64,000 bases of DNA from Hyaloscypha bicolor E. Lineage: Eukaryota; Ascomycota; Leotiomycetes; Helotiales; Hyaloscyphaceae. A program made the position numbers and the translations under genes. The stretch covers positions 310,001 to 374,000 of the forward strand of contig NW_020194562.1 of the NCBI RefSeq assembly GCF_002865645.1. Direction: 5' to 3'. Shown here one piece after another: positions 14,830 to 24,239 of this stretch (position 1 is the stretch's first letter; the number at the start of each line of letters is the position of its first letter). The notes below the pieces were generated by a model. That model ran no database searches. It saw only the letters and a program-made list of their open reading frames with translations, and had not been told where the DNA came from.

Positions 14830-15455
14830 TTAGGCCAGATAATATAATACAAAATTAAGTATTTATTATAAATTATAAGCTCTTTTAAAATAATATAATT
14901 AATAAAATATAATAACTTTTTTAATATTTCCGAAATTAGAAATAAGAAAATTAAATTATTAATAAAACTATATAAAAATATTATTATTCGAATAATTTAA
15001 TACTTATATTATTAAAAAGTATATTATAATAATAAAGTATATCTTAAATATAATTCTTATTAAATAACTTAGTAAAAAGTATTAAAATAATATTATAATT
15101 TTTTAAAAATCTATTATTATATTATAAAGCTATTATTAAATAAATTTATATAAATATTAATTAAAAAGAAATTATAAAGAAATTAAGAGATTTATATAAA
15201 ATCTTAATTAATTTATATATATTTTAATAATAATTATAAGAATAAAATATTTAAATATATCTTTTTTTTATAAATTATAATTTTATATTATATAGAAAAT
15301 ATAAATAAAGAAATATTTAAAAATCTTAAGAATTATAATTATATAGCTTTAATTACTAGAATTATTTATATATATAAAAAGCTTAATTTTATTTATTATA
15401 TAATTATAATAAATAAATAATTATTAATAATATTATAAAATAAATTAATATTAGT
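14830..15455 (+). pseudogene. RIP-saturated copy of the integrase-type gene (5' part)
   Basis: This stretch aligns, with gaps, to 40905-41610, which lies upstream of and in the first part of the better-preserved integrase relic at 41.2-43.2 kb. Wherever they differ, the copy here has T for C or A for G almost every time (for example tataaaatcttaatta here against tatgaaatctcagtta there). Reading frames are destroyed by stops. Alone it could not be identified; its identity comes entirely from the second copy. Confidence 0.72.
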
Positions 15456-15900
15456 ATAACTATTATTTAAAAAGTTATATATTTAATTATGGAATTTAAA
15501 AATAATTAGAAATAACGAAATATAAATAATAAATAATAGTTATATAATCTTATATTATATAAATAACTCGACTAATAACTAGTTTTTATTAAATTTAATA
15601 GATATAAGAATTATATATTAATATTATATATTACTAATAAACTAATACTAATTACTTTATATATATAAATTAAATAAATATCTAGCTAATTAAAAAAGTA
15701 TTTAATAATTTAAAATAAGTAAATCTATTTTTAGCTAAAAGCAAAAACTATTATTAATTCCGGAAAAGTATTTAATAGCCTAAAAAGAAAATACTAGCTT
15801 TTATTAATTAATAAATATTTATTTATTTGTTTAACTTTTATTATTCTTTAAAATTAACTTCTTTTAGTTTTAAAACTACTTTTTTAAAAACTATATTTAA
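15456..15900. other. AT-rich spacer ending at a sharp composition edge
   Basis: No gene seen. At about 15900 the sequence changes within a few bases from RIP-type AT DNA to ordinary mixed composition, which continues into the DUF3435 gene region. Confidence 0.6.
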
Positions 15901-16387
15901 TGACTAGACGGCAAACTGGCTGCTGTTTTCGGCCGGTTTGGTCGCTACTTTCCGCAGCTGACTTGCCAAAATCTCACGCTGCCCTAACGCTCGCATACCT
16001 CATGGCCAAGGCGGCACGGCGGTAGGGGACCCCTGACTGACCTATTGCAGGAACACCAAAAAAAGCGAGTGGGTCGTCATCATTCGGAGGACTGCTTCTC
16101 TCATCCTCGTTCAATATTTTCTGAGAGGGGGGAGCAGAAAACGGCTGCCCACCATCCCCTGGGTAACTCAAGATAGCGGTCATCCTATATCTTCGTTCAT
16201 TCTCCCTCTCTTCTCCATCTTCTTCCAAACCTCTAATACTCAACCATCACAGTCACTCGCTCTGTCTCTCTCCTCCTCCCTCCTGGCTGCCATTGCTTGG
16301 GCAGCAGGCTCCTCCTTCACATCTTCTTCATTACTTCGTTACTTGTAATCGCCCTCGCCGTCATTTCCTTTGGTTAATTCAGTCAAT
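15901..16387 (+). promoter_or_regulatory. Probable upstream region of the DUF3435 gene
   Basis: Normal-composition DNA with long pyrimidine tracts (16200-16300), typical of fungal promoter and 5' leader regions, leading to the ATG at 16388. A minus-strand frame at 15974-16243 overlaps it but shows no protein-like features. No defined transcription-factor site recognised. Confidence 0.4.
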
Positions 16388-18935
16388 ATGCGTCATCGCC
16401 AATAACCAAAACCAAGCTCTGCCTCCTCCTCTGACAGCGATAGATCAGACATCGAGAGCTGCTTTGACACAGGGGATGAGCAAGAGGGGACCGACGCTGA
16501 GACCGAGCCGACGGACGTTAATACTAATATGGATAGAGACGACGATACAGACCTGCCAGATCTGGAGTGGCTCGCTAGAGAGCAGAACGCCCATCCGCTA
16601 GAGTATTACCTCGACCAAGAGAATAACTCCAACGAATCCGAGGATAAAGATAAGGACTATAGTAATGGTAGTCTCCTCCTACTAGATATAATCGAGGGAA
16701 ATTTCTATTAGTGGGTATCTTATTCTCTTCTTGCCTACTATCTTCTGCTATTAAATTACTAATCTAATACTCTTTATAGGTATTGCAAGTATATACGAAA
16801 GGATCCTGCCCAGGTAATATAGGCCGTCTCTCGCCGTATTCTCAAGGCCTTCTTCGAATAGATATTGAATTAACGTTAGGGGAAGGGTAGGAGAAGGCTT
16901 ACAGGTATCTAGTCGGCCAGTACGCTCGGGACATACTGGAAAGTCTTCCGGCTTATATATAAACGAGCGACTAGAGAGAAAATTAAGGGGAAAATAAACC
17001 ATTATATATACCGGGTAAGTAGTATTTCCTGTCTATATACTTAATCTAGACCGAATTATTATAGATAAGAGCTAATAAAAATTTATTATAGGTCCTCAAG
17101 AAGCTAGTAAAGAAGTACTACCTTTTAATAAAGAAATACGATAATATTATAATATATATCAAGGATCTCGCAGGCGTCCTATAGACTAACTTGACCATAA
17201 CGAAGCAGAGATATATATATGGCCGGTAGCGGATCCAAACTAGCCTCTTTTACTAGCTAGCTATATTCTCCGTAAACCGACCTTTAGTACTCTTAAAGCT
17301 CCGCTATAGTAATATCGCGGTAAACCTGCTCCGGGACCCTAGTAGCAGGCCCTATTAGATCCTGATCGAGTTTATATACGAGTTTATAAAGAAGTATCTT
17401 GGTATAAAAGAGGCATAAGTTTGACCTTAGGCCTTATCTCGTCCTTCCGCTATCTCCTTTCCTTGCTTATTCTAGCCGAGATATATAACTTATATAGAAG
17501 CTAGAAATATATTTATATTCCCTGAGATTATCTTTAATCCGTCCCTAATCCTTAGTCCGTATATTATTCTCCTGGGTCTTATCTTTGCCAATAATGCATT
17601 CTTGGCCCCGAGTCTTATATTAGCTAAGAGGATTAGTAAGCTAGATATCCCGCCTGGATATAAGTAGCTGCCCTTATATCTAAAGCCGGAGATAGCTAAT
17701 ATCCCTGTCTTCCGCAAGTCTATTAGGATACCATATGGCTAGGAGGTCTCGCCCGACTAGCCACTGCCATATATAATTCTCTTAAAGTGGATAAAGCGGC
17801 TCGGTATACTTACTGGATTCCCGTAGATCATATATCTATACTTCCTCTAATATAATATAGGTAACGCCTTTAACCAGAGTAATATATATTATTTACCTCC
17901 CTTCTTAAAACCCCGCCCCCTTACTTATAGTACGATATACTAACCGTAAACTAACAGGTAATATAAGTAATATACTCTAGAACATAATAATATAATATAC
18001 CAAGATTAATACCTTTATTAAGTACTACCTCCGGCGAATAGTTACCGCTAATACGCGAGCTATTATCTCCGGCTACGAACCTTAATATAACCTAATACAG
18101 GCGGCTTGTCAGATAACTCGCTAGATTAATCCTGACCGGCTATAAGAACTCACGCCCGAGGAATCCCTGTCTATTAATTAAGATCCCGTTATCTGCCGCC
18201 TTATTATAGAGCAAGAGAAGTAGAAGCGCCGTTTCCAGGGCACGGCAATATAGTAGCCAGGATACCGGATTATTGGCCAGGTAATCTTTAATACTAGGCA
18301 GTGGCTAAGAGCTACACTTCTCAAGTATATTTAAGAGTACTGGGATCTGGAATACCTGGTTAATAAGATCGAGCGGTAGCTTTCTGGGCTCAAGCTTAGC
18401 CAGGATATAAAGACTACCTTGGACCAGAATAATGAGATACCCCCGCTCTAGAAGCGCTTGGCCGAGACGGTAATAATGCTCCCGGGCACGACTATTAAAG
18501 AAGAGTTCCACTACCGTAATACGGCTATTAATATAGTCGCTGCCTACTACCACTTCCAGGAGGGGGGAGCTACTATTATATTACGGAAAAGGTCATTAAT
18601 ACAATAGACGAGTCTAATACTATTAAAGGAGATTAGCCCCTAGCTAGTAGCCGCCCAGACCAAGAAGCAAGCGTTAAGTAACGCTATATTATTAGTATTT
18701 ACCGAGAAGAGGACTACTACTTGCTTCCTTTGCTTGGGAAAGCAGAGCTTGCCGTTTGAAAAGCGTACTTACAAGTTTGCTAGTCCGGGAGACTTAATAA
18801 AGCACTTTAAGCGGAAGTATCTGGCCCATATTAAAGAAAGGGATTAGCTCTAGTATAAGGTCTATTAAATAGGGCTATAGTATAAGTAGTATCTCCAGAA
18901 TCATACAGAGAGCATCCACGGAACCGTTTCCTAGT
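16388..18935 (+). pseudogene. DUF3435 protein (tyrosine-recombinase-like) with C2H2 tail, RIP-inactivated
   Basis: Starts ATG at 16388 with an acidic N-terminus (DIESCFDTGDEQEGTD). Introns: 16711-16779 (donor GTGGGT, branch TACTAAT), 17015-17091 (GTAAGT...TATAG) and a third at about 17414-17497 whose donor now reads ATAAGT. The exons follow the DUF3435 plan: SASTLGTYWKVFRLIYKRAT, then FPEIIFNPSLILSPYIILLG with FANNAFLAPSL, then NTFIKYYLRRIVTANTRAII, then a basic linker and zinc-finger residues CFLCLGKQ with paired His near 18720-18900. DUF3435 proteins are related to Crypton-type and Starship captain tyrosine recombinases that bind and cut DNA; whether this C2H2-bearing subtype mobilises anything is uncertain. 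Stops replace Q, W or R throughout, the RIP pattern, so it is dead. Confidence 0.85.
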
Positions 18936-19724
18936 ACTTGAATAATATACCCAAGAGTATATAATTATAGAGCTTGCATTTGCCCTGTCTTTTCTCTCCT
19001 TCTCTGCCCTTTCTAGATTAATATGCCACTCTCATAGCGTGCTTCCTAAGTAAACTCATAGCCAGTTATGCGATTACAGGGTTACTTGCTTATTCCAAGC
19101 AACTTTCTTTAGAGCAAGACCAAATTAGGCAGGGCCCTAGCAAATGCGTAAGAATAGAAGGCTATTCTAAGGCGGAGCCAGTTTTGCAGGCTACTAATAT
19201 AGCCTCGTAGACTTTCTTTTACTTATAGTAAGCTTAAGGCCTACCCAGATTAATTCAAGGCTATAAAGGACGTCGTATACCAGTGCCTGCCGGGCTTCGA
19301 CATTATTACTCTATGCTCTTGATTTGGCGTAACAGTTACTATACATATCCTGGACTAGCGAAATAGCCACAAGCAAGACATATTATAATAGGAGAGATTA
19401 ATTGAGATTAAATAGTATAGCTATTATTTCTTATACTAGCTCTGTATTTAGAATCCACCGCAATTTTAACCTCTTCCCAGCTTACTCTCAGGACCCTATA
19501 AGCCCTCAGGACCTATAAGGGTCCCAGGACACTTGCTCCTAGGACTATAGGAGGTTCTGGAAGCAGTAGTTCCAGGACACGCTATGATCCCGGAACTCTC
19601 ACCGGTCTCAGGAGCCCGCAAGTAAAGCATTATATATATAGCTAAGGCTTATTAATCGTGCTTTGAGTTTGTATAGTGAATTTATTCTATTATCGTATAG
19701 GCAGATTCCCGCCACGGTTCCTTT
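18936..19724. other. Spacer, no gene recognised; GGAC/AGGACC-rich patch
   Basis: Mixed composition without an open frame. Between 19470 and 19620 the motif AGGAC (or CAGGACC) recurs many times on both sides of short spacers, giving a loosely repetitive patch. No terminal repeats or target duplications were found around it. Confidence 0.4.
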
Positions 19725-20048
19725 ATACTAACTATTTATTTGCACTAATTACTTCTTTCTAGTATTAGTTTTATAGTACCAATATCTTATTTATACCCGT
19801 AATTTTAGGATACTAATAGTCTCTTGGCACTAATTATTTCTTTGTACTAGTTACGCATTTGTACTAACTATTCCGGAATATAAATAGTTCTATAGTACTA
19901 GTAAGTGGCTTGTACTAGTAGTTTAATAGTACTATTAGCTTCTTGGCACTAATTAGATTATAGCACTAACTGTATATTGGTACTAATAAGTCTTTTAGTA
20001 CCAAACTAACTTTTATACTAACTATTTCCTAGTATAAGAGTTATGTGT
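19725..20048. repeat. Degenerate 17-bp minisatellite, about 19 units
   Basis: A core of the form GTACTAATTA (or GCACTAATTA, GTACTAGTAG) recurs every 17 bp. Core starts at 19810, 19827, 19844, 19861, 19878, 19895, 19912, 19929, 19946, 19963 and 19980 keep exact 17-bp spacing, then one 18-bp step to 19998 and on to 20015 and 20032. The spacer is pyrimidine-rich (TTCTT-like). Differences between units include many C/T and G/A changes. Confidence 0.9.
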
Positions 20049-20872
20049 TCACGTGATCTCAATCTGGTCTCGTGATTCTTCAAGCCTCGCTTACTATGGA
20101 TATTAGGTAGTTATTGCTATTAAAATAATGCTCCTGGTTGCAATAATTATAGATAGTGGGCTAGGAGTCAATATTTGGATAGTACTATCTGAAGATAAAT
20201 GATCCGTAATTATAATTATCTAGATAATATTAATAATACTATTAACTTTAAGAGAATAATCTTGTTTATATATATTAGACTATACGGTAAGGTTTTTATT
20301 TTGCATATAGAATAGTATCTATTTATTTCCATAATAGTTTCTGCAAATATTATACCAAGTAATAGTAGGGCAAAGAGGAAGAAAACATTAATTAGGAAAG
20401 CCCATTAGTTAGGGAAGTATTCTGGGTTTGAGGTAGCTCTATTTATTTGCTAGCGAGACAAAATTATTACGTACTAGTCAATAGACCACGAGTCTTGGTG
20501 GCCAGTAATGGCAGAAATAGTATATGTAATTTATAGATCAAATCTGTAACTAATAGATAATATCTAGGAATTTGCGTACCCGGTCCCGAAGAGGTTATTA
20601 CTACGCCATCTTGAGAAGTAGATTTATTAGGGGTGCTTAGGGTAAAGCATTTGCCATTGGTTGTCTTGTCACAATAAAGCGGGGTAAAAATAAGGCGGGT
20701 GACCTGCGGTTGCGGGGTAGAACGGATATAACTTAGGGGATATATGCCGAAATCTAACGCACGTATACTTCTGCCGTATTACAAGATTCAACCCCAATAC
20801 TTTATTACTCTACTTGTTCAATTATATAAGTAAATCTTATACGGAGAAGTCTTTCCCGTCAAATGCCGTGTA
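20049..20872. other. Spacer, no gene recognised
   Basis: Mixed to AT-rich DNA between the two minisatellites. No open frame, RNA gene or terminal repeat identified. Confidence 0.4.
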
Positions 20873-21016
20873 AAACCAAGTAGTATACATAAACCAAGTA
20901 GTATACAAAACCCAAGAAATGTGTAAACACCAAGTAGTGTACAGAAACCAAGTGGTGTGCAGAAACCAAATGGTGTGCAGAAACCAAGTGGTGTGTAGAA
21001 ACCAAAATGTGCAAGG
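20873..21016. repeat. 18-bp minisatellite, 8 units
   Basis: Eight head-to-tail units of the form AAACCAAGTGGTGTGCAG start every 18 bp from 20873. The left units carry A where the right units carry G (GTAGTATAC against GTGGTGTGC), so AT content falls from left to right. Because 18 is a multiple of 3, the minus strand reads as a six-residue repeat (GFCTPL-like), but nothing else suggests a protein. Confidence 0.95.
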
Positions 21017-21151
21017 GTCACCTCGATTTTTGGATGGTCTCTATCAGGATGAACCCCTTAACGCCTGGCCTTTTAGATAACCTCTGGCCGGAGTAGTTTG
21101 GGTTTTAATGCAGATTTTCAGCTTACTCAAAGTTCTACTAGGCTGAATTCG

Positions 21152-21216
21152 TATACTTCAAGCCAAAACACTCCGAATTGCACTACTACAATTCGGACTG
21201 CTTTGGCTTGAAGTAT
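21152..21216. repeat. Long hairpin, 30-bp arms
   Basis: Arms 21152-21181 and 21187-21216 are near-perfect inverted repeats built on TACTTCAAGCC...GGCTTGAAGTA with a loop of about 5 nt. Could be a small foldback element; no target duplication seen. Confidence 0.8.
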
Positions 21217-21439
21217 AAACAAGGCACATACGCGATCTTGTAGTATGTTAAGGTATCCTACTTCAGACGCAACCACTTCGAGGTATATTGTTTCAAACCG
21301 ATGTAGTTGCAATTGTAGTACTCTGAATCTAAAATAGAGTTTCGAAAAGCTTACTCACTGGGTGGTTCGTTACACTGCAATTTTTGTGTGATTCCGGGGT
21401 TGCCCGTCCTGTGCTTGAGGGGCCGAATTGGGTCCCAAG

Positions 21440-21490
21440 GCGCTGGCGTTGAGAATGGGCAAAATTCGGCTCCCTGACGCTGGCGTATCT
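21440..21490 (+). repeat. Partial copy of the GCTGGCG hairpin repeat
   Basis: Resembles the left and middle of the hairpin repeat at 22338-22436 (shared blocks CGCTGGCG, GCAAAATTCGG, CTGGCG, ATCT in the same order). It abuts the 5' end of the truncated LINE sequence, so the LINE fragment lies between two copies of this repeat. Confidence 0.6.
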
Positions 21491-22336
21491 ATTTGAGAAA
21501 AATATAGACGTGGAGTTCCACTGGATACCAGCCCATCAAGGAATAGAAGGGAATGAACTGGCAGACAGGCTCGCGAAGGAAGCTACGGGGTGGAAGCAGG
21601 TGCGGGGAAGAAGGGGAAAACTGATCGAAGTTGATTCAGATAACACAGCCCCGAAACCAAACTACCTCAAAAACCTCGGGTCAGCAGCAAAGACGAAGTT
21701 GCACCAACTGATACAGGAACGGTGGGCTCAGGAGTAGGAGACAGGCACTACAGGCCGAACAATTCGCTTACTGACCCCTAGCCCCAGACGTGACATCTTG
21801 CAACTTCACATGACACTGCCAAAACCCCTCAGTTCAATTATTGTGCAGATGCGCACAGAGAAGATTGGGCTGAAATGGTTCCTTTCCCAGTGGAAAGTGC
21901 CGGATGTCACAAGTGCCGACTGCGAATGCAGACGAGGTAATCAGACAGTTCGACACGTCCTTTTGGCGTGCCCTATGTTCAATGACCTCAGAAGAGAAGT
22001 TTGGAATGAAGGAACGACAAGACTTGCAAGGATGGACCTACGGGAAATCCTAAACACACCTAAGCTGGCGAGGAAGGCTGCAGGTTTCATAATCCAAACT
22101 AGACTCCTTGGGCAATTTGGAGCGGTATTACAAAACGAGACATCTTGAAGGCGAAGCACTGGGTTTCTTGGGTACTGTAGTACATATAGGAGTTGAGAGC
22201 ACCCGTCAGAGGATCTTGACTTCCGATATAAGAACTTCTCATAATGTAAAATAGTTTCATAGTTTAGCAAGCCGCATAGCAGCCAAATGGCAGCTGGGAC
22301 GGTCTATGAATTCAAGTCAAGTCAAGTCAAGTCAAG
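21491..22336 (+). mobile_element. 5'-truncated non-LTR retrotransposon (LINE) 3' end
   Basis: Contains the end of a LINE polyprotein with an RNase H domain and the C-terminal zinc-binding motif, then a 3' untranslated stretch, then five TCAAG pentamers at 22312-22336 in the place of a simple-repeat tail. Such 5'-truncated copies are the usual product of target-primed reverse transcription. An RNase H domain placed after the reverse transcriptase is found in Tad/I-type LINEs of ascomycetes. Target-site duplications were not recognised. Confidence 0.82.
21495..22148 (+). pseudogene. LINE polyprotein C-terminus: RNase H plus zinc-binding motif
   Basis: One frame runs to the stop at 22148. The RNase H end is clear: HWIPAHQGIEGNELADRLA, with the conserved His and the last catalytic Asp. 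It is followed by a linker and the C-terminal motif C-x-C...H-x4-C seen as DCECRRGNQTVRHVLLACP. One in-frame TAG at 21735-21737 sits where Trp is plausible (TGG to TAG). The reverse transcriptase and endonuclease are missing upstream, so the copy is dead by truncation. Confidence 0.85.
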
Positions 22337-22337
22337 C

Positions 22338-22436
22338 ATCCATTTCGCTGGCGCTTGACGAACGCTAGAGCAAAATTCGGTACCCGACCCTGGCGCATCT
22401 GCTCGGTGGACATTGGGAAGCGCTAGCGAAACGGAT
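22338..22436. repeat. Small inverted-repeat (MITE-like) element
   Basis: Ends 22338-22356 and 22418-22436 form an inverted repeat matching at 17 of 19 positions, enclosing about 60 bp. The interior shares the GCAAAATTCGG...CTGGCGCATCT block with 21440-21490. It starts directly after the LINE pentamer tail. No clear target duplication. Confidence 0.55.
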
Positions 22437-22441
22437 TCCTA

Positions 22442-22645
22442 GCCTCAGGCCGAAATATTTTTTGGTGTTAATAATCTGGCCAAAAAGGTCAGAACATTAT
22501 TAGTTCTATACCTCAGGCCGAAATATTTCGGATATTTAATAATCTGACCAAAAAGGTTAGAACATTGACTTAAATCCATTCTATTAAGGATATTTTTAGT
22601 ATTAATAATTTGACCTAAAAGGTCAGAACATTGACTTAGTTCCAT
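22442..22645. repeat. About 3 tandem units of 68 bp
   Basis: The block TTAATAATCTGACC, AAAAAGGTCAGAACATT, then TTAGTTCCATT repeats about every 68 bp (AACATT near 22493, 22561 and 22629). The first two units open with CCTCAGGCCGAAATATTT. The minus strand is open across it only because the repeat lacks stops in one frame; I do not regard it as coding. Confidence 0.85.
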
Positions 22646-22649
22646 TCTA

Positions 22650-22925
22650 GTAAGAGAAGAATCCTCAGAGAAATTACCTAAGCGATTTCTCCTAAAATTC
22701 TAAGGCTCCTACAAGAATTCTCCTACAATATCCACGGACTTAGGAGCATTCTCTTAAGATCTATGAGATTCTAGGAGAATTCTCTTGGGAGAATTATCTT
22801 GGGAGAATCCTCCTATAATATCTATAGTTCTAAGATTATTCTCTTAAGATCTATGGGGTCCTACGAGCTATAATGTCCGAAGATACTTATTTTAGGAGCA
22901 ATATTATAGGAGCTATAGAAGATAC
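22650..22925. repeat. Degenerate AGGAGAATTCTC palindromic repeats
   Basis: A patch built from variants of GGAGAATTCTCCT, CTCTTAAGATCTATG and CTCCTACAATATCCA, several of them twice or more. It has many short palindromes and no open frame. It may be a decayed satellite. Confidence 0.6.
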
Positions 22926-23022
22926 ATGTCACGGTTTCATGAGTTTAATAGTAAACGTGGCATATATTAACGAAGAGGTCGCTCAGGGAGCAGGAATCTG
23001 GCCCCCGAGTGAGGATATATAC

Positions 23023-23129
23023 TAGCGTACACGTGACTTGGAGATTAAACCTTCACAATACAGAGAGCTTTCTGCTAGTAGTATTTTTAGAAGTTATAAG
23101 AGAAGGTTCACGAAGTCACATGTACGCTA
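23023..23129. repeat. MITE-like element with 17-bp inverted ends
   Basis: TAGCGTACACGTGACTT at 23023 is the reverse complement, with one mismatch, of AAGTCACATGTACGCTA at 23113-23129. The interior is about 70 bp. The size and end structure fit a small non-autonomous DNA transposon; a target duplication was not evident. Confidence 0.55.
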
Positions 23130-23244
23130 TAATCAGATAAAAGAACATGGATATAACTATACTAATAAGGTCCTAGGCTCTTCTTTAATTATCTATATTG
23201 CCTAAATATTAACCAAAGCAAAATACGCAAGAGTAAAAGTAGTC

Positions 23245-23355
23245 GTTACTACCTTCAAATATACGTCTCTCTACTCTAAGGTAGAGAGATATGAAGGTAG
23301 ATATCGATTAAGAGCTAGCAGGGGTTTTATGATTTCTAGAATCATAAAACCCCTG
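23245..23355. repeat. Two adjacent strong hairpins
   Basis: First, CTACCTTCA...TCTCTCTAC around 23250 pairs with GTAGAGAGATATGAAGGTAG around 23281-23300. Second, 23319-23334 and 23340-23355 form a perfect 16-bp inverted repeat (CAGGGGTTTTATGATT) around TCTAG. Both lie in non-coding DNA between repeats and a MADS-box relic. Role unknown. Confidence 0.85.
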
Positions 23356-23455
23356 TCTAGTCTTGTGAAAGAACAAGAACTAAGCAGAATTACATATTGT
23401 AAGGACAAGTGGCACTATAAAGGGGCTTATAGATCGTAGCCTATTTTAAGATCTG

Positions 23456-23634
23456 AAAGGGGTCCAAATCTGGCTTCCTCTACTTGGATTTAAGAGGGTT
23501 AATTCGGGCCCTCTACTGCCCAATTAAGCCCTTCCTTCGGCTAAGATTTTGGGATAATTAAGGGTTCAAATGCGGCTCCCTACTACCTTGGTTTAGAGGG
23601 GATCGATTTAGGCCCCTTATTGTGCAGTTAAACC
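23456..23634 (+). repeat. Diverged direct repeat, about 75 bp twice
   Basis: 23456-23529 and 23557-23634 share the order GGGTCCAAATCTGGCTTCC, TTGGATTTAAGAGGG, GGGCCCTCTA, AATTAA. Differences are scattered, so the duplication is old. Confidence 0.6.
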
Positions 23635-23799
23635 ATGGGCACAGAATCGGCTCCGATGCCCCTATAGGCGACCGATACGAAAGTCCTCAAAGACAATGAC
23701 TAGAACAGAGGGTCTTTAATAAAACACGGCCTAGAATAACGGATAATTCTCAATTGCCTTAGGCTTAATGCTAGAAGTATATCAAAACTGACCTAGGCA

Positions 23800-24230
23800 G
23801 ATCACTTTTTGGTATTAATAGATAATATAAATATTAAACGCAATAACGAGGGGAAAAGAAGAAAGAGAAAGAACGAGGGAATAAATAGGAGAAAGGATAC
23901 TTTAATTAAGAAGGCTTATAAATTAGGGGACCTTGATAGTATTAACGTAGCTCTAATTATTTGCAAGCATGGTCGATATACTATATATAGATCTAGGGAC
24001 CATATATTATAGCCACTATCTATAGCAGAGATAGTAAGTAAAAGCAATTACTTGCTTGAAATATACGACCGGTACTAATACTCATATAGTAAACTGCTTA
24101 TTCTTTCCCAAAGAATATACTACCGGAAGATATCGAGAAGTGCCTTTCTAAATATATGGGAGAGAAAAAATTGCCTCAGCGGAATAAGGGGGGAAGAATA
24201 ATAAATAGTAGGCAAACTACCTGTAACTAG
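23800..24230 (+). pseudogene. MADS-box (SRF-type) protein relic
   Basis: The frame at 23809-24012 gives a basic stretch followed by NRRKDTLIKKAYKLGDLDSI and NVALIICKHGRYTIYRS. This is the MADS-box core (basic helix, then the two-stranded sheet) in the shorter form common in ascomycetes. A stop at 24010-24012 replaces Trp or Gln before PLSIAEI. After a frame change the sequence continues FPKNILPEDIEKCLSKYMGE near 24115-24175. Stops and one frameshift make it a pseudogene. No start codon could be fixed. Confidence 0.6.
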
Positions 24231-24239
24231 ATAGATAAC

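Noticed and set aside
15974..16243. 89-codon minus-strand frame upstream of the DUF3435 gene
   Set aside because: Low-complexity, acidic/Pro-rich by base composition of the pyrimidine-rich leader; no splice or family support.
19725..21016. Regularly spaced short repeats resembling a CRISPR array
   Set aside because: Units are contiguous (17 and 18 bp) without unique spacers and the DNA is fungal; these are minisatellites.
20818..21021. Minus-strand frame with six-residue repeats
   Set aside because: Explained entirely by the 18-bp minisatellite.
22445..22645. Minus-strand frame with repeated LSQCS motifs
   Set aside because: Explained by the 68-bp tandem repeat; no start context or flanking coding signal.
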